64,000 bases of DNA from Haemophilus haemolyticus_M. Its GTDB lineage: Bacteria; Pseudomonadota; Gammaproteobacteria; Enterobacterales; Pasteurellaceae. Location of the stretch: the NCBI RefSeq assembly GCF_003490935.1, contig NZ_QQGD01000003.1, positions 124,001 through 188,000 of the forward strand, given 5' to 3'. Below, piece after piece: positions 37,632 to 46,550 of the stretch. Under the pieces are notes generated by a model. That model searched no databases. It was given only the letters and a program-made list of their open reading frames with translations, and was not told the origin of the DNA. Position 1 is the first letter of the stretch. Each line of letters opens with the position of its first letter. The translations under genes were made by a program, and so were the position numbers.

Positions 37632-38673
37632 TGTAAAAAAACAGCTCGGGCAACTTGCCTTGCAAGCGAATATACAAGTGCCAGATCAAGGGGTAACCGC
37701 CATTTTCGGTTTGTCTGGTTCAGGCAAAACATCGCTGATTAATCTCGTGAGTGGTTTGATACAACCAGACGAAGGATTCATCCGTTTAAATGACCGCACT
37801 TTAGTGGATATGGAAAGCCAAGAATCATTGCCGACTCATTTGCGTAAAATTGGCTATGTATTCCAAGATGCGCGTTTATTTCCTCACTATACCGTGAAAG
37901 GTAATTTGCGTTATGGCATGAAAAATGTATCGCAAGATGATTTTAACTATATTGTAGATCTTCTCGGTATTACTCATTTATTAAAGCGTTATCCGCTCAC
38001 GCTTTCTGGTGGTGAGAAGCAACGTGTAGCAATTGGTCGAGCATTGTTGGCAGAACCTGACATTTTACTGATGGACGAACCACTTTCTGCCCTTGATGTT
38101 CCCCGCAAACGCGAGCTAATGCAATATTTGGAACGTCTTTCTAAAGAAATTAATATCCCGATTTTATATGTTACACATAGCTTGGACGAACTGTTGCGTT
38201 TATCTGATCGGGTCGTACTGATGGAAAACGGCATTGTGAAAGCATATGACAGCGTTGAAAAAATTTGGAATAGTCCTATTTTTGCCCCTTGGAAAGGGGA
38301 AAGCGAACAGAGTAGTGTACTTGCCTTGCCCGTTCATTTGCATAATCCACCTTATAAAATGACCGCACTTTCGTTAGGCGAACAAGCGCTTTGGATTCAT
38401 CAAGTGCCCGCGAATGTAGGCGAGCGAGTGCGAGTTTGTATTTATAGTTCAGATGTTTCTATCACACTGCAAAAGCCAGAACAAACAAGCATTCGTAATA
38501 TTTTACGTGGCCAAGTTGCACAAATTGATATACAAGATTCTCGAGTGGATCTTGCTGTATTAGTGGAAGGGCATAAGATTTGGGCAAGTATCAGTAAATG
38601 GGCGCAAAATGAACTGCGTTTTGCTGTTGGGCAAGATGTCTATGTTCAAATTAAAGCGGTGTCGGTGATGTAG
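37618..38673 (+). CDS. modC: Molybdate ABC transporter ATPase
   Basis: 351 residues. Walker A GLSGSGKTS (~29-37), Q-loop, signature LSGGEKQR (~127-134), Walker B ILLMDEPLSALD, H-loop YVTHS, then a C-terminal TOBE/MOP domain (~290-350: SIRNILRGQVAQIDI...) that binds molybdate in this family. The start overlaps the modB end, indicating coupled translation. Confidence 0.96.
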   Translation: MLQINVKKQLGQLALQANIQVPDQGVTAIFGLSGSGKTSLINLVSGLIQPDEGFIRLNDRTLVDMESQESLPTHLRKIGYVFQDARLFPHYTVKGNLRYGMKNVSQDDFNYIVDLLGITHLLKRYPLTLSGGEKQRVAIGRALLAEPDILLMDEPLSALDVPRKRELMQYLERLSKEINIPILYVTHSLDELLRLSDRVVLMENGIVKAYDSVEKIWNSPIFAPWKGESEQSSVLALPVHLHNPPYKMTALSLGEQALWIHQVPANVGERVRVCIYSSDVSITLQKPEQTSIRNILRGQVAQIDIQDSRVDLAVLVEGHKIWASISKWAQNELRFAVGQDVYVQIKAVSVM

Positions 38674-38681
38674 TAAAAATG

Positions 38682-38716
38682 ACCGCACTTTGTTTTTCTC
38701 CAAGTGCGGTTTTTTA
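38682..38716 (+). terminator. modABC terminator from an inverted uptake-sequence pair
   Basis: ACCGCACTT (38682-38690) pairs with AAGTGCGGT (38702-38710), followed by a T-run, 9 bases past the modC stop. Confidence 0.85.
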
Positions 38717-39022
38717 TTAATAATAAAGTTCATCCCTACCTTCTCTTTATCAAGATTTATTTTAGAAAATTATATAAAGAAAAATATTTGATTGTTCACC
38801 GCACTTTTAAATAAATCTTCACTAATTTGAAATAATAACTACATTTTGTTATTATGTATTAGCTTTTAGGAAACAAACCTTCAATTCCTACTGAACGTTT
38901 CCTTCAAAATCGCACTTCTATGTGCTGTCATTTGTAGTGGTTCCATTACACACTTTTGCCTTTAGGCAACATGTATAAAATCTAATTTTTAATTTATTCA
39001 CTTAATCGTTAAGGGGAAAAGT
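38717..39022. other. Gene-free stretch before betT
   Basis: No open reading frame of note. It holds one uptake sequence (~38798) and three small inverted repeats in series: GGAAAC/GTTTCC (38869-38902), GCAC/GTGC (38912-38925) and TGCC/GGCA (38957-38968). A -10-like TATAAA follows at about 38974. The hairpins would then be upstream of the transcript; if transcription starts earlier they would form a structured leader. Confidence 0.4.
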
Positions 39023-41050
39023 TTGTCTTTATTTCAATTTATGACAAAGCGAACGTCATTTAATCCTTTGGTAATTGGCGTTACATTATTTTTTGTGTTG
39101 TTACTTATGGCGATGATTTTAATTGCCCCAGCACAAACTCAAGCATTATTGAATCAAGCTAAAACCAGCATTTTTGCCAATTTTAGTTGGTTTTATGTAC
39201 TCACTTTTTCAGTGTTTTTAGGATTTTTATTAATTTTATCAGTAAGTAGTCTTGGCAATATAAAACTAGGGCAGGATGAAGAAGAACCTGAATTTAGTTT
39301 CTTATCTTGGCTTGCGATGTTATTTGCCGCTGGAATGGGGGTGGGGTTGATGTTTTTTGGCGTAGCAGAACCATTAACCCATTATCTTTCTGACATTACA
39401 GCAGGTTCTGCAGAACATAAGCAACAAGAGGCTTTACTTCACACTCTGTTCCATTGGGGCATTCACGCTTGGGCAGTATATGGCACCATTGCTTTAGCAT
39501 TAGCTTATTTTGGGTTTCGTTATAAATTACCTTTAGCATTGCGCTCTTGTTTTTATCCTTTATTAAAAGATCGTATTAATGGAAAAATTGGCGATGCGAT
39601 TGATGTTATGGCGTTACTTGCCACATTATTTGGGATTATTACCACATTAGGTTTCGGTTCATCACAGCTTGGTGCAGGGCTTGAACAAATAGGTTGGATA
39701 AGTCAGAACAGCTTTGCTTTACAAGTTGGCGTTATTGTTGTGGTGATGTGTTTAGCGGTGTTTTCTGCCATTTCTGGTGTTGGAAAAGGAGTGAAAATAT
39801 TAAGTGAAATTAACTTAACTTTAGCATTTGGTTTACTTCTTTTTGTTTTAATTGCAGGACCTACGTTATACCTTTTATCTGCATTTAGCGACAATATGGG
39901 GAATTATTTCAGCAATTTAGTGCAACTCAGTTTTAAAACCTATGCTTATGAACAAGAACATACTAGCTGGTTTAGTGGATGGACTGTGCTTTATTGGGCT
40001 TGGTGGTGTTCTTGGGCTCCGTTTGTGGGTTTATTTATTGCCCGTATTTCTAAAGGACGAACTATACGTGAATTTATTTTTGGCGTATTAGTTGTTCCAA
40101 GTTTATTTGGTATTTTATGGTTTACTGTTTTTGGTAATACAGCGGTATGGCTAAATGATGGCATTGCTGCGGGCGGGCTTGGCGAATTTATTTCTTCTCC
40201 AGAAATTTTATTATTTAAATTTTTAAATTATCTGCCTTTGCCAACAATAACTGGTTTTGTGAGTTTATTAGTGATTTCATTGTTTTTTATCACTTCAGCT
40301 GATTCAGGCATTTATGTGTTAAATAACATTGCATCTCGTGATAAAAGTTTAGCTTCGCCTGCGTGGCAAGCTATAATGTGGGGAACGTTAATGTCAGTTG
40401 TTGCAATTGTGCTTATGCAGTCTGGTGGACTTGCTAATTTGCAAACAATGACATTAATTGTAGCCTTGCCTTTTGCTTTATTAATGTTGGTAATGTGTTT
40501 TAGTTTATGGAAAGGCTTAATTGCGGATAAAAAATATTTTTCTACTAAAGTCAATCCAACTAGCATTTTCTGGAGCGGCGATAAATGGAAATCACATTTA
40601 GAGCAAATGATGAATCAAACGCAAGAGAAAGATATTTTACGTTTTCTTAAAAATACGGCGTTACCCGCTATGCGAGAATTACGTCAAGAATTAACAGGAA
40701 AATATAATTTAAGTGTAGAAATCAACACATTATTTGAACAAGAAGAGCCAGCTTTGGAATTGGTAATTCATAAAGAATCAATGCGAGATTTTATGTATGG
40801 TATTAAATCTGTTGGGCGTGAAGTGTCAGAGCAATTAATTAACGATGAAAATTTACCGCACATTCAGCATAGTGTCACTTACGAGCCTTACACTTATTTC
40901 TTTGATGGGCGAGTCGGTTACGATGTTCAATATATGGATCAAGATGAATTGATTGCTGATATGTTGAAACAATATGAACGTTATTTAAGTTTGCTTGATG
41001 ATGTGGGTCAGGAACTAATGGCACACGAGCAAACCGAACTAGCAGAGTAA
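39023..41050 (+). CDS. betT: BCCT-family choline transporter
   Basis: Proton-coupled high-affinity choline uptake. 675 residues from a TTG start supported by AAGGGG 6 bases upstream; the ATG at 39041 (MTKRTSFNPL) gives 669. About 12 membrane helices; BCCT signature in the GMGVGLMFFGVAEP and TVLYWAWWCSWAPFVGLFIARISKGRTIREF segments with the aromatic box tryptophans. The C-terminal ~170 residues are cytoplasmic, as in E. coli BetT (osmosensing tail). In Haemophilus choline also feeds phosphorylcholine decoration of LOS. No uptake sequence in 2 kb. Confidence 0.93.
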   Translation: MSLFQFMTKRTSFNPLVIGVTLFFVLLLMAMILIAPAQTQALLNQAKTSIFANFSWFYVLTFSVFLGFLLILSVSSLGNIKLGQDEEEPEFSFLSWLAMLFAAGMGVGLMFFGVAEPLTHYLSDITAGSAEHKQQEALLHTLFHWGIHAWAVYGTIALALAYFGFRYKLPLALRSCFYPLLKDRINGKIGDAIDVMALLATLFGIITTLGFGSSQLGAGLEQIGWISQNSFALQVGVIVVVMCLAVFSAISGVGKGVKILSEINLTLAFGLLLFVLIAGPTLYLLSAFSDNMGNYFSNLVQLSFKTYAYEQEHTSWFSGWTVLYWAWWCSWAPFVGLFIARISKGRTIREFIFGVLVVPSLFGILWFTVFGNTAVWLNDGIAAGGLGEFISSPEILLFKFLNYLPLPTITGFVSLLVISLFFITSADSGIYVLNNIASRDKSLASPAWQAIMWGTLMSVVAIVLMQSGGLANLQTMTLIVALPFALLMLVMCFSLWKGLIADKKYFSTKVNPTSIFWSGDKWKSHLEQMMNQTQEKDILRFLKNTALPAMRELRQELTGKYNLSVEINTLFEQEEPALELVIHKESMRDFMYGIKSVGREVSEQLINDENLPHIQHSVTYEPYTYFFDGRVGYDVQYMDQDELIADMLKQYERYLSLLDDVGQELMAHEQTELAE

Positions 41051-41113
41051 TCGATTTAAAGGTGCAACGTGTGCCAGTTTTGTGGTTATTTAATTCTTAG
41101 TTAATATTTAAAG

Positions 41114-41144
41114 ATTGTGGATTACTAACAATCCACAATTTTTA
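41114..41144. terminator. Bidirectional terminator between betT and the nuclease-helicase
   Basis: ATTGTGGATT pairs with AATCCACAAT around ACTAAC, T-run after it. Lies between convergent genes. Confidence 0.8.
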
Positions 41145-41155
41145 AAAAACGAAAA

Positions 41156-43651
41156 CTAATATTCTCCTTTATATTCACGAATATCCACTGTTGTATCATA
41201 AAGGCCGATCTGTTCTGGATGATGTTTCACAATACCGGTATATTCAAGACTGCTATCTTCATAGCGTCTGAATTTAAATACAGCATCGTTCATCAAACCT
41301 TTATTAAACAAATTAAGGCTCACTAACAAATCAAAATCGGCTTGTGTTAAGCCCGTCACCTTTTTAAATAACTCGCTATCCAGTTGGCGGATCACATCTT
41401 CTAACACATTTTCGCGGTAATCGGTCAAATACATAAAAATCGGAATACGCGTAGCAAATTTCATCAATTTTTCTTGAATTTGTTTTCGCAAGCTTTTTTC
41501 TGCTTTTTCTTCCTCTGAAATTTTCTGTTTTTGATCTTTCGTTGGGTTATCGCCGGCTTCCCGTTTGGCTTCCTTCACCGCTTCTGATTTATTGATAATG
41601 GTTTCTAAATCCAGATTGAGTTGACGAAATCCCTCAATGCTCATTAACGCTTTCATAGCTTGTTCATTATTTTTGAGCTTTCTGAGCGTGTCATTATCCA
41701 CATTCACTAACAAAGCACTTTCCCAACGACGAGCCAAAAGTGTTGCCGTTGTGCCACTCATCGCCATATCTAAAATGCCTGACGCATCAATTGGTCGCAT
41801 TGAACTGCCGTCATAGGCTAGCACAGGCAAGAACTGAATAAACTCCGCCACTTTACGCTCAGGATTGATACTTTCCGTATTCAGCTGGCAACTGTAATCG
41901 GCAAGTTGGCGTAATGCGCGATCAGGAGCAAAATCAAACACATAGCAATTCTCTTTTAGAATACATTGTGCATTGGGATTATTCGGATCTTGTCCACGTA
42001 ATACCCAAGGGGTTTGCACACGGAATGCCGCTTGGAAATAGGTTTCCGGGCTGGCAAGGTTTCGCAACATAAAAATCCCTGCCCACGGCGCAACCGACAC
42101 GCCTGTAGTTAATTTGCCACAGCTAAGCGTGATACTTTTGGTTTTGAGAGGATCTTGCATCGCCTTTTTCACGGGAATTAATGCATCAGCCCCCATTCCT
42201 GCCTCATTGCCTGCCGCCACAATAATTTGATAATCGTGGTAAAACGTATTTTGCGGTTGAGTTAATAAATTCCGCATTGCATAACAGCTTGCCACATTCG
42301 GTAAGAACCAAAGGGTGTGTAACAAACTGCCTAATAAATTGGCATCACTAAATGGCATTGGTGGGCGATCTGCCCCCATTTTGAGATTATCTACTGTAGT
42401 AGAAAGTAGCTGCCCACGAATAAGATCTAACCATTTTTGCACTTCATTTTGGTATTTAAATTTCGCTTTTTCTCCTTCACCTGTAGCAGAGAAAAATACG
42501 TTTAAATCAAACTCAGCAAACTCTCCTTTTAAGGCAACTTCACGAATTTCATCGGGCAATTGATAAGTCAGCATTACCATTTTCGGCAAGGCTAAATAAG
42601 GGTTATCTTCACCCTCCCACGCATTTTTAGCTTTTTGTTCATCGGAATACGTCCAGTTGAAAATTTGCTCTTCAATAAACTCGCCCGAATTGATGGCACG
42701 GAATGGCGTACCCGATAAATAAAGGTAGTGATCGGTAGTAATTGGTAATAATTCTTCATCAAAGTAGTTGGGCGAATCAAGCTCCATTTCGTGCTCTTCG
42801 GCTTTCTGTTGCTTGGATTGCTCTTTCTCCCAATCGTTATCGGCAAAGAGATCTTTCGCCTTGTCGCGCCACGCCCCGTAGTGATATTCATCAAAAACCA
42901 CACAATCCCAATTAATGGCGTGTACCCATTCATTTTTGAGCTTAATCCCGCCCGCTTTGCTTTTGCCCAAATAATCTTGGAACGAACCAAAACAAACCTG
43001 CGGAAAATTCGCATTCATTTGCCAATCTTTTTCTTCCGTCACGAACGCCCAATCTTGGAAATCAAGGTGATTTTGCAAATCTTCTTGCCACGCGTTTTGT
43101 ACTGCAGGTTTAAACGTTAGTACTAACACTTTTTTCCACCCCATTCTTTTTGCTAATTGGTACGCTGCAAAGGTTTTCCCAAAACGCATTTTGGCATTCC
43201 AAAGAAAATGGGGAATTTTATCTTGATTAAGTGGGTCGTTTGCAAAATTTTGGAAATAATCAACCGCTTTTTCCACTGCACTTTGCTGTTCAGGGCGCAT
43301 GCCGAAGTTAAAAATCGCTTGGCGTTTCTGCACTACGCCCGTTTTTACTTCCAATAATGCCGCTTGTACTGCTTTTAAATCACATTTAAACCATTCTCCA
43401 TCAAGACGTTCTACGCCATGTTTCAGCAAAACTTGATGCACTTCGTGATCGGTAAAAAATGAGCCATCTTCACGGATTGCCTCTTGGTCTAGTTCAATAC
43501 GATAACTTTGGGAAGGTAATACAACAGGATATTGTTCTTTTAAGCGTTCCGTTACGGTTCTTGTGGTGTAACCGACTTTTAGGCAATTGGGATAACGGGT
43601 GTCAGCGTAGGCGTAAATTCTCGGGCGGCGTAGCGGTGAAAGATAGCTCAT
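41156..43651 (-). CDS. GIY-YIG (T5orf172-like) nuclease fused to SF2 restriction helicase
   Basis: 831 residues, intact. Residues ~11-90 form a GIY-YIG-like domain of the T5orf172/MUG113 type: YAYADTRYPNCLKVGYTTR, a conserved Arg in TVTERL, DHEVHQVL and the DGEWFKC end. From ~118 comes a ResIII/SF2 helicase: Walker A AKMRFGKT (153-160), Walker B FDEYH (253-257), motif III LSGTPFRA (312-319), and a late QAAFRVQTPW motif VI-like segment. A charged coiled region (~670-720) and a C-terminal specificity-like tail follow. As the last gene of a cluster with two methylase-type genes it is the likely cleavage/translocation subunit of a restriction or other defence system. It lacks any uptake sequence. 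Exact system type not recognised. Confidence 0.85.
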   Translation of the reverse strand: MSYLSPLRRPRIYAYADTRYPNCLKVGYTTRTVTERLKEQYPVVLPSQSYRIELDQEAIREDGSFFTDHEVHQVLLKHGVERLDGEWFKCDLKAVQAALLEVKTGVVQKRQAIFNFGMRPEQQSAVEKAVDYFQNFANDPLNQDKIPHFLWNAKMRFGKTFAAYQLAKRMGWKKVLVLTFKPAVQNAWQEDLQNHLDFQDWAFVTEEKDWQMNANFPQVCFGSFQDYLGKSKAGGIKLKNEWVHAINWDCVVFDEYHYGAWRDKAKDLFADNDWEKEQSKQQKAEEHEMELDSPNYFDEELLPITTDHYLYLSGTPFRAINSGEFIEEQIFNWTYSDEQKAKNAWEGEDNPYLALPKMVMLTYQLPDEIREVALKGEFAEFDLNVFFSATGEGEKAKFKYQNEVQKWLDLIRGQLLSTTVDNLKMGADRPPMPFSDANLLGSLLHTLWFLPNVASCYAMRNLLTQPQNTFYHDYQIIVAAGNEAGMGADALIPVKKAMQDPLKTKSITLSCGKLTTGVSVAPWAGIFMLRNLASPETYFQAAFRVQTPWVLRGQDPNNPNAQCILKENCYVFDFAPDRALRQLADYSCQLNTESINPERKVAEFIQFLPVLAYDGSSMRPIDASGILDMAMSGTTATLLARRWESALLVNVDNDTLRKLKNNEQAMKALMSIEGFRQLNLDLETIINKSEAVKEAKREAGDNPTKDQKQKISEEEKAEKSLRKQIQEKLMKFATRIPIFMYLTDYRENVLEDVIRQLDSELFKKVTGLTQADFDLLVSLNLFNKGLMNDAVFKFRRYEDSSLEYTGIVKHHPEQIGLYDTTVDIREYKGEY

Positions 43652-43695
43652 TGTTTTTCCTTTGTGATATTACAGGCATATAAAATATAAATTTT

Positions 43696-43827
43696 GCTCA
43701 AAAACTCCCCTCTTTAGCAAAGAGGGGCAGGGGGAGATTTGGCAGGAATGAAAACGAAGCCATGAGAAATTAAGATCGCAATCAAATCTCCCTTAACGCC
43801 TTTTTTCTAAAGAGGGGGATCTTGAGC
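43696..43827. mobile_element. 132-bp MITE-like element with nested inverted repeats
   Basis: Outer ends GCTCA...CTCCCCTCTTTAG (43696-43717) and CTAAAGAGGGGGATCTTGAGC (43807-43827) are imperfect inverted copies. Inside are GGGAGATTT (43732-43740) with AAATCTCCC (43784-43792), and a local hairpin CCCCTCTT/AAGAGGGG (43707-43727). No reading frame and no clear target duplication. It resembles the short palindromic intergenic repeats scattered in Pasteurellaceae genomes; it separates the methylase from the nuclease-helicase. Confidence 0.65.
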
Positions 43828-43828
43828 G

Positions 43829-45346
43829 TTATTCATTTGTCATCGGGCGAACCATTGATTCAATATATTCAATTTCCGCTTGGGTTAATTGATATTTTTC
43901 ATAGAGTTCTTTGTCTGTCCATGGTCTAGAGAAGTCTTGCATTGGAACGAGTTCATAGACCTTTTTAGTGGTATGTTGGGTATTTTTCTTGAGCGTAAGC
44001 ATAAAATGGAAAAAACGCGTATTAATGTAACTCATTACATTTTCACAAGTTTGCTTATCTTCAAATGGTCCCATAACAAGATAAGTTTCCGTGCAAGCGG
44101 TATTGGGTTCGGCATAAATCGGTTTTACCCAGTCGGTTTTACTATCCCCAGAACCCACGGCATAAGGAGCAATAACTTTATGGGTATGAATCCATTGCTT
44201 ATTAACAGGTATATCTTCTTGTTTTATGTAACCAACGCCTCTATTTTGATAAAGTTTCACATTATGATTAGAAGACTTATAAGGTTCAGGGTTACCTTTG
44301 AAAAAAGTTCGTAATCCAAAAGGTTTGGCAGAACTTACAATTTTACTAAAACTCTCCTCTTTAAATTCTGCAACTTTATGTAAAATTTCTACTGCTTGGT
44401 TATAACGAATGAAAATATCTAAACCATCCTCTCTTAAAGGGCGAATCATAGGCTCACTTTGTTTTCCATTTTCGTGAGTAACAACTTTACAATCTCCGTC
44501 ATATTGCTCTTCCCATAGGAAATAACAAACTCCGCCTTTAATCTCTACACCCGTAAAACAATCACTTGAATTTGGAAAATCATGAATTTCTGAAATTCAT
44601 CGATCATTGAGCATCTGATCACGGAATTTATCTAAACTACGCCCTCCCGTAAACCAACGAGCAGGAATAATCATGCTTAAATAGCGTGGAGCAAGTTTTT
44701 TGGCTTGTTCAACGAAAGCATCATAAATTGGGGTAGCTCCATTTAAATTTTCCCCATCACTCAACTGGTACGGCGGATTGCCGATAATGACATCAAATTT
44801 CACGGGTAATTTCTCATTAATATTGGCTAAATCTTGATGAATAAAGGAATACGCATGGTTTTCTAATTCATCGCCACGGTCATAAACTTGTTCACTTGCA
44901 CCGCACTTCACGCAACGTCCGTTTTCCCATTGGTGTTTTAGCGGAGAATAAAAAATATTGCCTTGCGGATCGTTAAATCCCTCACAAACAGAAAATTTTC
45001 CATTGGCTTCACGGCTGCAATAAAGTGTGCGACGGGTAAGTAAGGCAGTGAGTTCAGTAATCCCTAAACCAAAAATTTGTTTGGTTAGAATATGGTTGAT
45101 TCGTGTTTGTAAATCGGGGATTTCGTCTTTCAGCCCTTCCAATAATCGTTTGGCAATTTCTCGTAAAAACACGCCTGATTTAGTGGCAGGATCGAGAAAA
45201 GTCGTTGTTGACGAACGGAATAATTCTTGTGGCAATAAATCTAACATTTGATTGGCAAGTGCAGGCGAGGTAAACACCTCGTCGTTCGATAAATTCGCCA
45301 AGCAAGAAAGCACGTCAGGGTTATAGTTTATCGATGGGTTTTGCAT
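43829..45346 (-). pseudogene. Eco57I-like N6-adenine DNA methylase, interrupted by one in-frame TGA
   Basis: Reads as a single 505-codon frame except for TGA at 44597-44599. The 5' part (249 codons) has SAM motif I FLDPATKSGVFL (50-61), a CVKC zinc-like pair (145-148) and the catalytic motif IV NPPY (190-193). After the stop the frame continues without shift for 49 codons (ISEIHDFPNSSDCFTGVEIKGG...) into the 206-codon part starting at 44449 (MIRPLRED), which is the expected target-recognition half. CGA to TGA (Arg to stop) would be a single transition. Its start lies 26 bases inside the upstream methylase-like gene. One uptake sequence (44899-44907). Likely inactive unless the stop is suppressed or is a sequencing error. 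Confidence 0.85.
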
Positions 45347-45977
45347 TTTGGATGTCCAGAAAATAGTGTGAGTAGAATTCTTGTTTTGAAAGTGATTGGT
45401 AAGATTGTTCCCTTTGAACTACTAAATTTTTGAAGGTGAAATCATGGCGTTTAATTTTCCATTTTAAATAACCCGCCCCCATTTCTTGTGCTGTCCAATG
45501 AGGAAAAGTTAGCATTTCATATTCACCATGCTGATTAGGTTTGGCATTGGTCATCGAAAGTGCATTTCCATGAACAATGTTTAGCTCTAAGATATGTTTC
45601 AGCACTGCATAGAATTTTTCATTAATCTCTTGATAAAGCCGTTCATACTCTTGCTGCATATAATGAAATAAGCGCATTCGGCAAGCGTTGACGTTATCTT
45701 CCAATAGTTCAATCCCGTAAAGGCAATACAAAGCTCGGATAGCATAAAATTCATATTTTCGCTGATGCTTTTTGTATAGATTTTCTACTTTATCCAACTT
45801 GCGTTTCAAAATCGCGATCAAGAAATTCCCATCACCACAAGCGGGCTCTAAGTAAGTCGCTTCATCTTGTAACGGTCTTTGTTCAATAAGCTCTAGCATC
45901 GCATTGACTTCTTGCTCACGAGTAAACACTTCCCCGTGATTCGCAACACGCTGTTTTGATTTAATTTGTTTAGTCAT
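45321..45977 (-). CDS. Small SAM-dependent methylase-like protein without NPPY motif
   Basis: 218 residues. HGEVFTREQEVNAMLEL (14-30) resembles motif X and TYLEPACGDGNFL (41-53) is a clear SAM-binding motif I of N6-adenine methylases. No NPPY/DPPY follows; after NIVHGNALSM the sequence runs into FPHWTAQEMGAGYLKWKIKR. It is therefore a half-methylase: a partner or regulator of the next methylase gene, with which it overlaps by 26 bases, or a degenerate copy. First gene of the minus-strand module, divergent from the helix-turn-helix gene. Confidence 0.75.
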   Translation of the reverse strand: MTKQIKSKQRVANHGEVFTREQEVNAMLELIEQRPLQDEATYLEPACGDGNFLIAILKRKLDKVENLYKKHQRKYEFYAIRALYCLYGIELLEDNVNACRMRLFHYMQQEYERLYQEINEKFYAVLKHILELNIVHGNALSMTNAKPNQHGEYEMLTFPHWTAQEMGAGYLKWKIKRHDFTFKNLVVQREQSYQSLSKQEFYSHYFLDIQNAKPIDKL

Positions 45978-45997
45978 ATTTAGCTAAAGAGAGTTTT

Positions 45998-46051
45998 TTG
46001 ACAATTTATCAAGTGTCACAGATATTTACGTAACTTTCATTGAAAGTTACG
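45998..46051 (+). promoter_or_regulatory. Promoter and palindromic operator of the module regulator
   Basis: -35 TTGACA (45998-46003), 17-base spacer, -10 GATATT (46021-46026). Immediately downstream, covering the expected start of transcription, is a perfect inverted repeat with arms CGTAACTTTC and its complement around ATT (46029-46051). The region is shared with the divergent methylase genes. A repressor-type operator is the natural reading. Confidence 0.7.
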
Positions 46052-46083
46052 CTAAATAAATTTCCGTTAGCTAGCTTAGAGGA

Positions 46084-46500
46084 ATGAATGAAAAAGAATA
46101 TTTTGCGGAAAAATTACGTACAACTTTATTAGCAAAAGGTTACGACCCAAAAGCTTCTGTAATTGAACGTGAATTTAACTTACGCCATTATGGTAAACCG
46201 ATCGGTTTACACGCTGTTGCTCGCTGGTTAAGAGGTGAGGGCTTACCTTCGCTTGCACGGCTTCAAACCCTTGCTGAATGGCTTGAAATTGATATTCAAG
46301 AATTAGTATCAGATGAAAAGGCCTATCAAGTTGCAAAATTAGAGAAGAAAAAAGAATCAAACAAGTATATTTGGGAAAGTGCGGCAAGTTATCAGGATCA
46401 GACGCTTTTTCAGATGTTTTTGAATTTGCCACAAGAGCAGAAAAAAGTGGTACGTGAGGTGATTATGGCGATGGATAAGGCATATCGTTCGGGGAAATAA
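46084..46500 (+). CDS. Helix-turn-helix regulator of the restriction-like module
   Basis: 138 residues. Residues ~8-75 resemble a lambda-repressor/XRE-type fold adapted to a long second helix: LRTTLLAKGYDPKASVIEREFNLRHYGKPIGLHAVARWLRGEGLPSLARLQTLAEWLEI, where HAVARWLRGEGLPSLARL is the likely recognition region. The C-terminal half is helical (QTLFQMFLNLPQEQKKVVREVIMAMDK). Divergent from the methylase genes across a palindromic operator, it is probably the control protein. The purine-rich TAGAGGA abuts the ATG, closer than usual for a ribosome-binding site. Confidence 0.75.
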   Translation: MNEKEYFAEKLRTTLLAKGYDPKASVIEREFNLRHYGKPIGLHAVARWLRGEGLPSLARLQTLAEWLEIDIQELVSDEKAYQVAKLEKKKESNKYIWESAASYQDQTLFQMFLNLPQEQKKVVREVIMAMDKAYRSGK

Positions 46501-46506
46501 TATGAA

Positions 46507-46540
46507 TAATAACCGCACTTTTTAAAAGTGCGGTTATTTT
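46507..46540. terminator. Bidirectional uptake-sequence terminator
   Basis: AATAACCGCACTTTT pairs with AAAAGTGCGGTTATT; T residues follow on the plus strand, A on the other. Between the convergent regulator and pepA genes. Confidence 0.88.
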
Positions 46541-46550
46541 CATGCCTATT

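Noticed and set aside
44597..44599. Selenocysteine or other recoding at the methylase TGA
   Set aside because: No hairpin characteristic of a SECIS element is visible after the codon and an Arg CGA to TGA change is simpler.
41156..46500. Classical type I (hsdRMS) or type III (mod/res) system
   Set aside because: No HsdS-like specificity subunit; the helicase carries an N-terminal GIY-YIG-type domain rather than the expected PD-(D/E)XK, and two separate SAM-binding genes are present.
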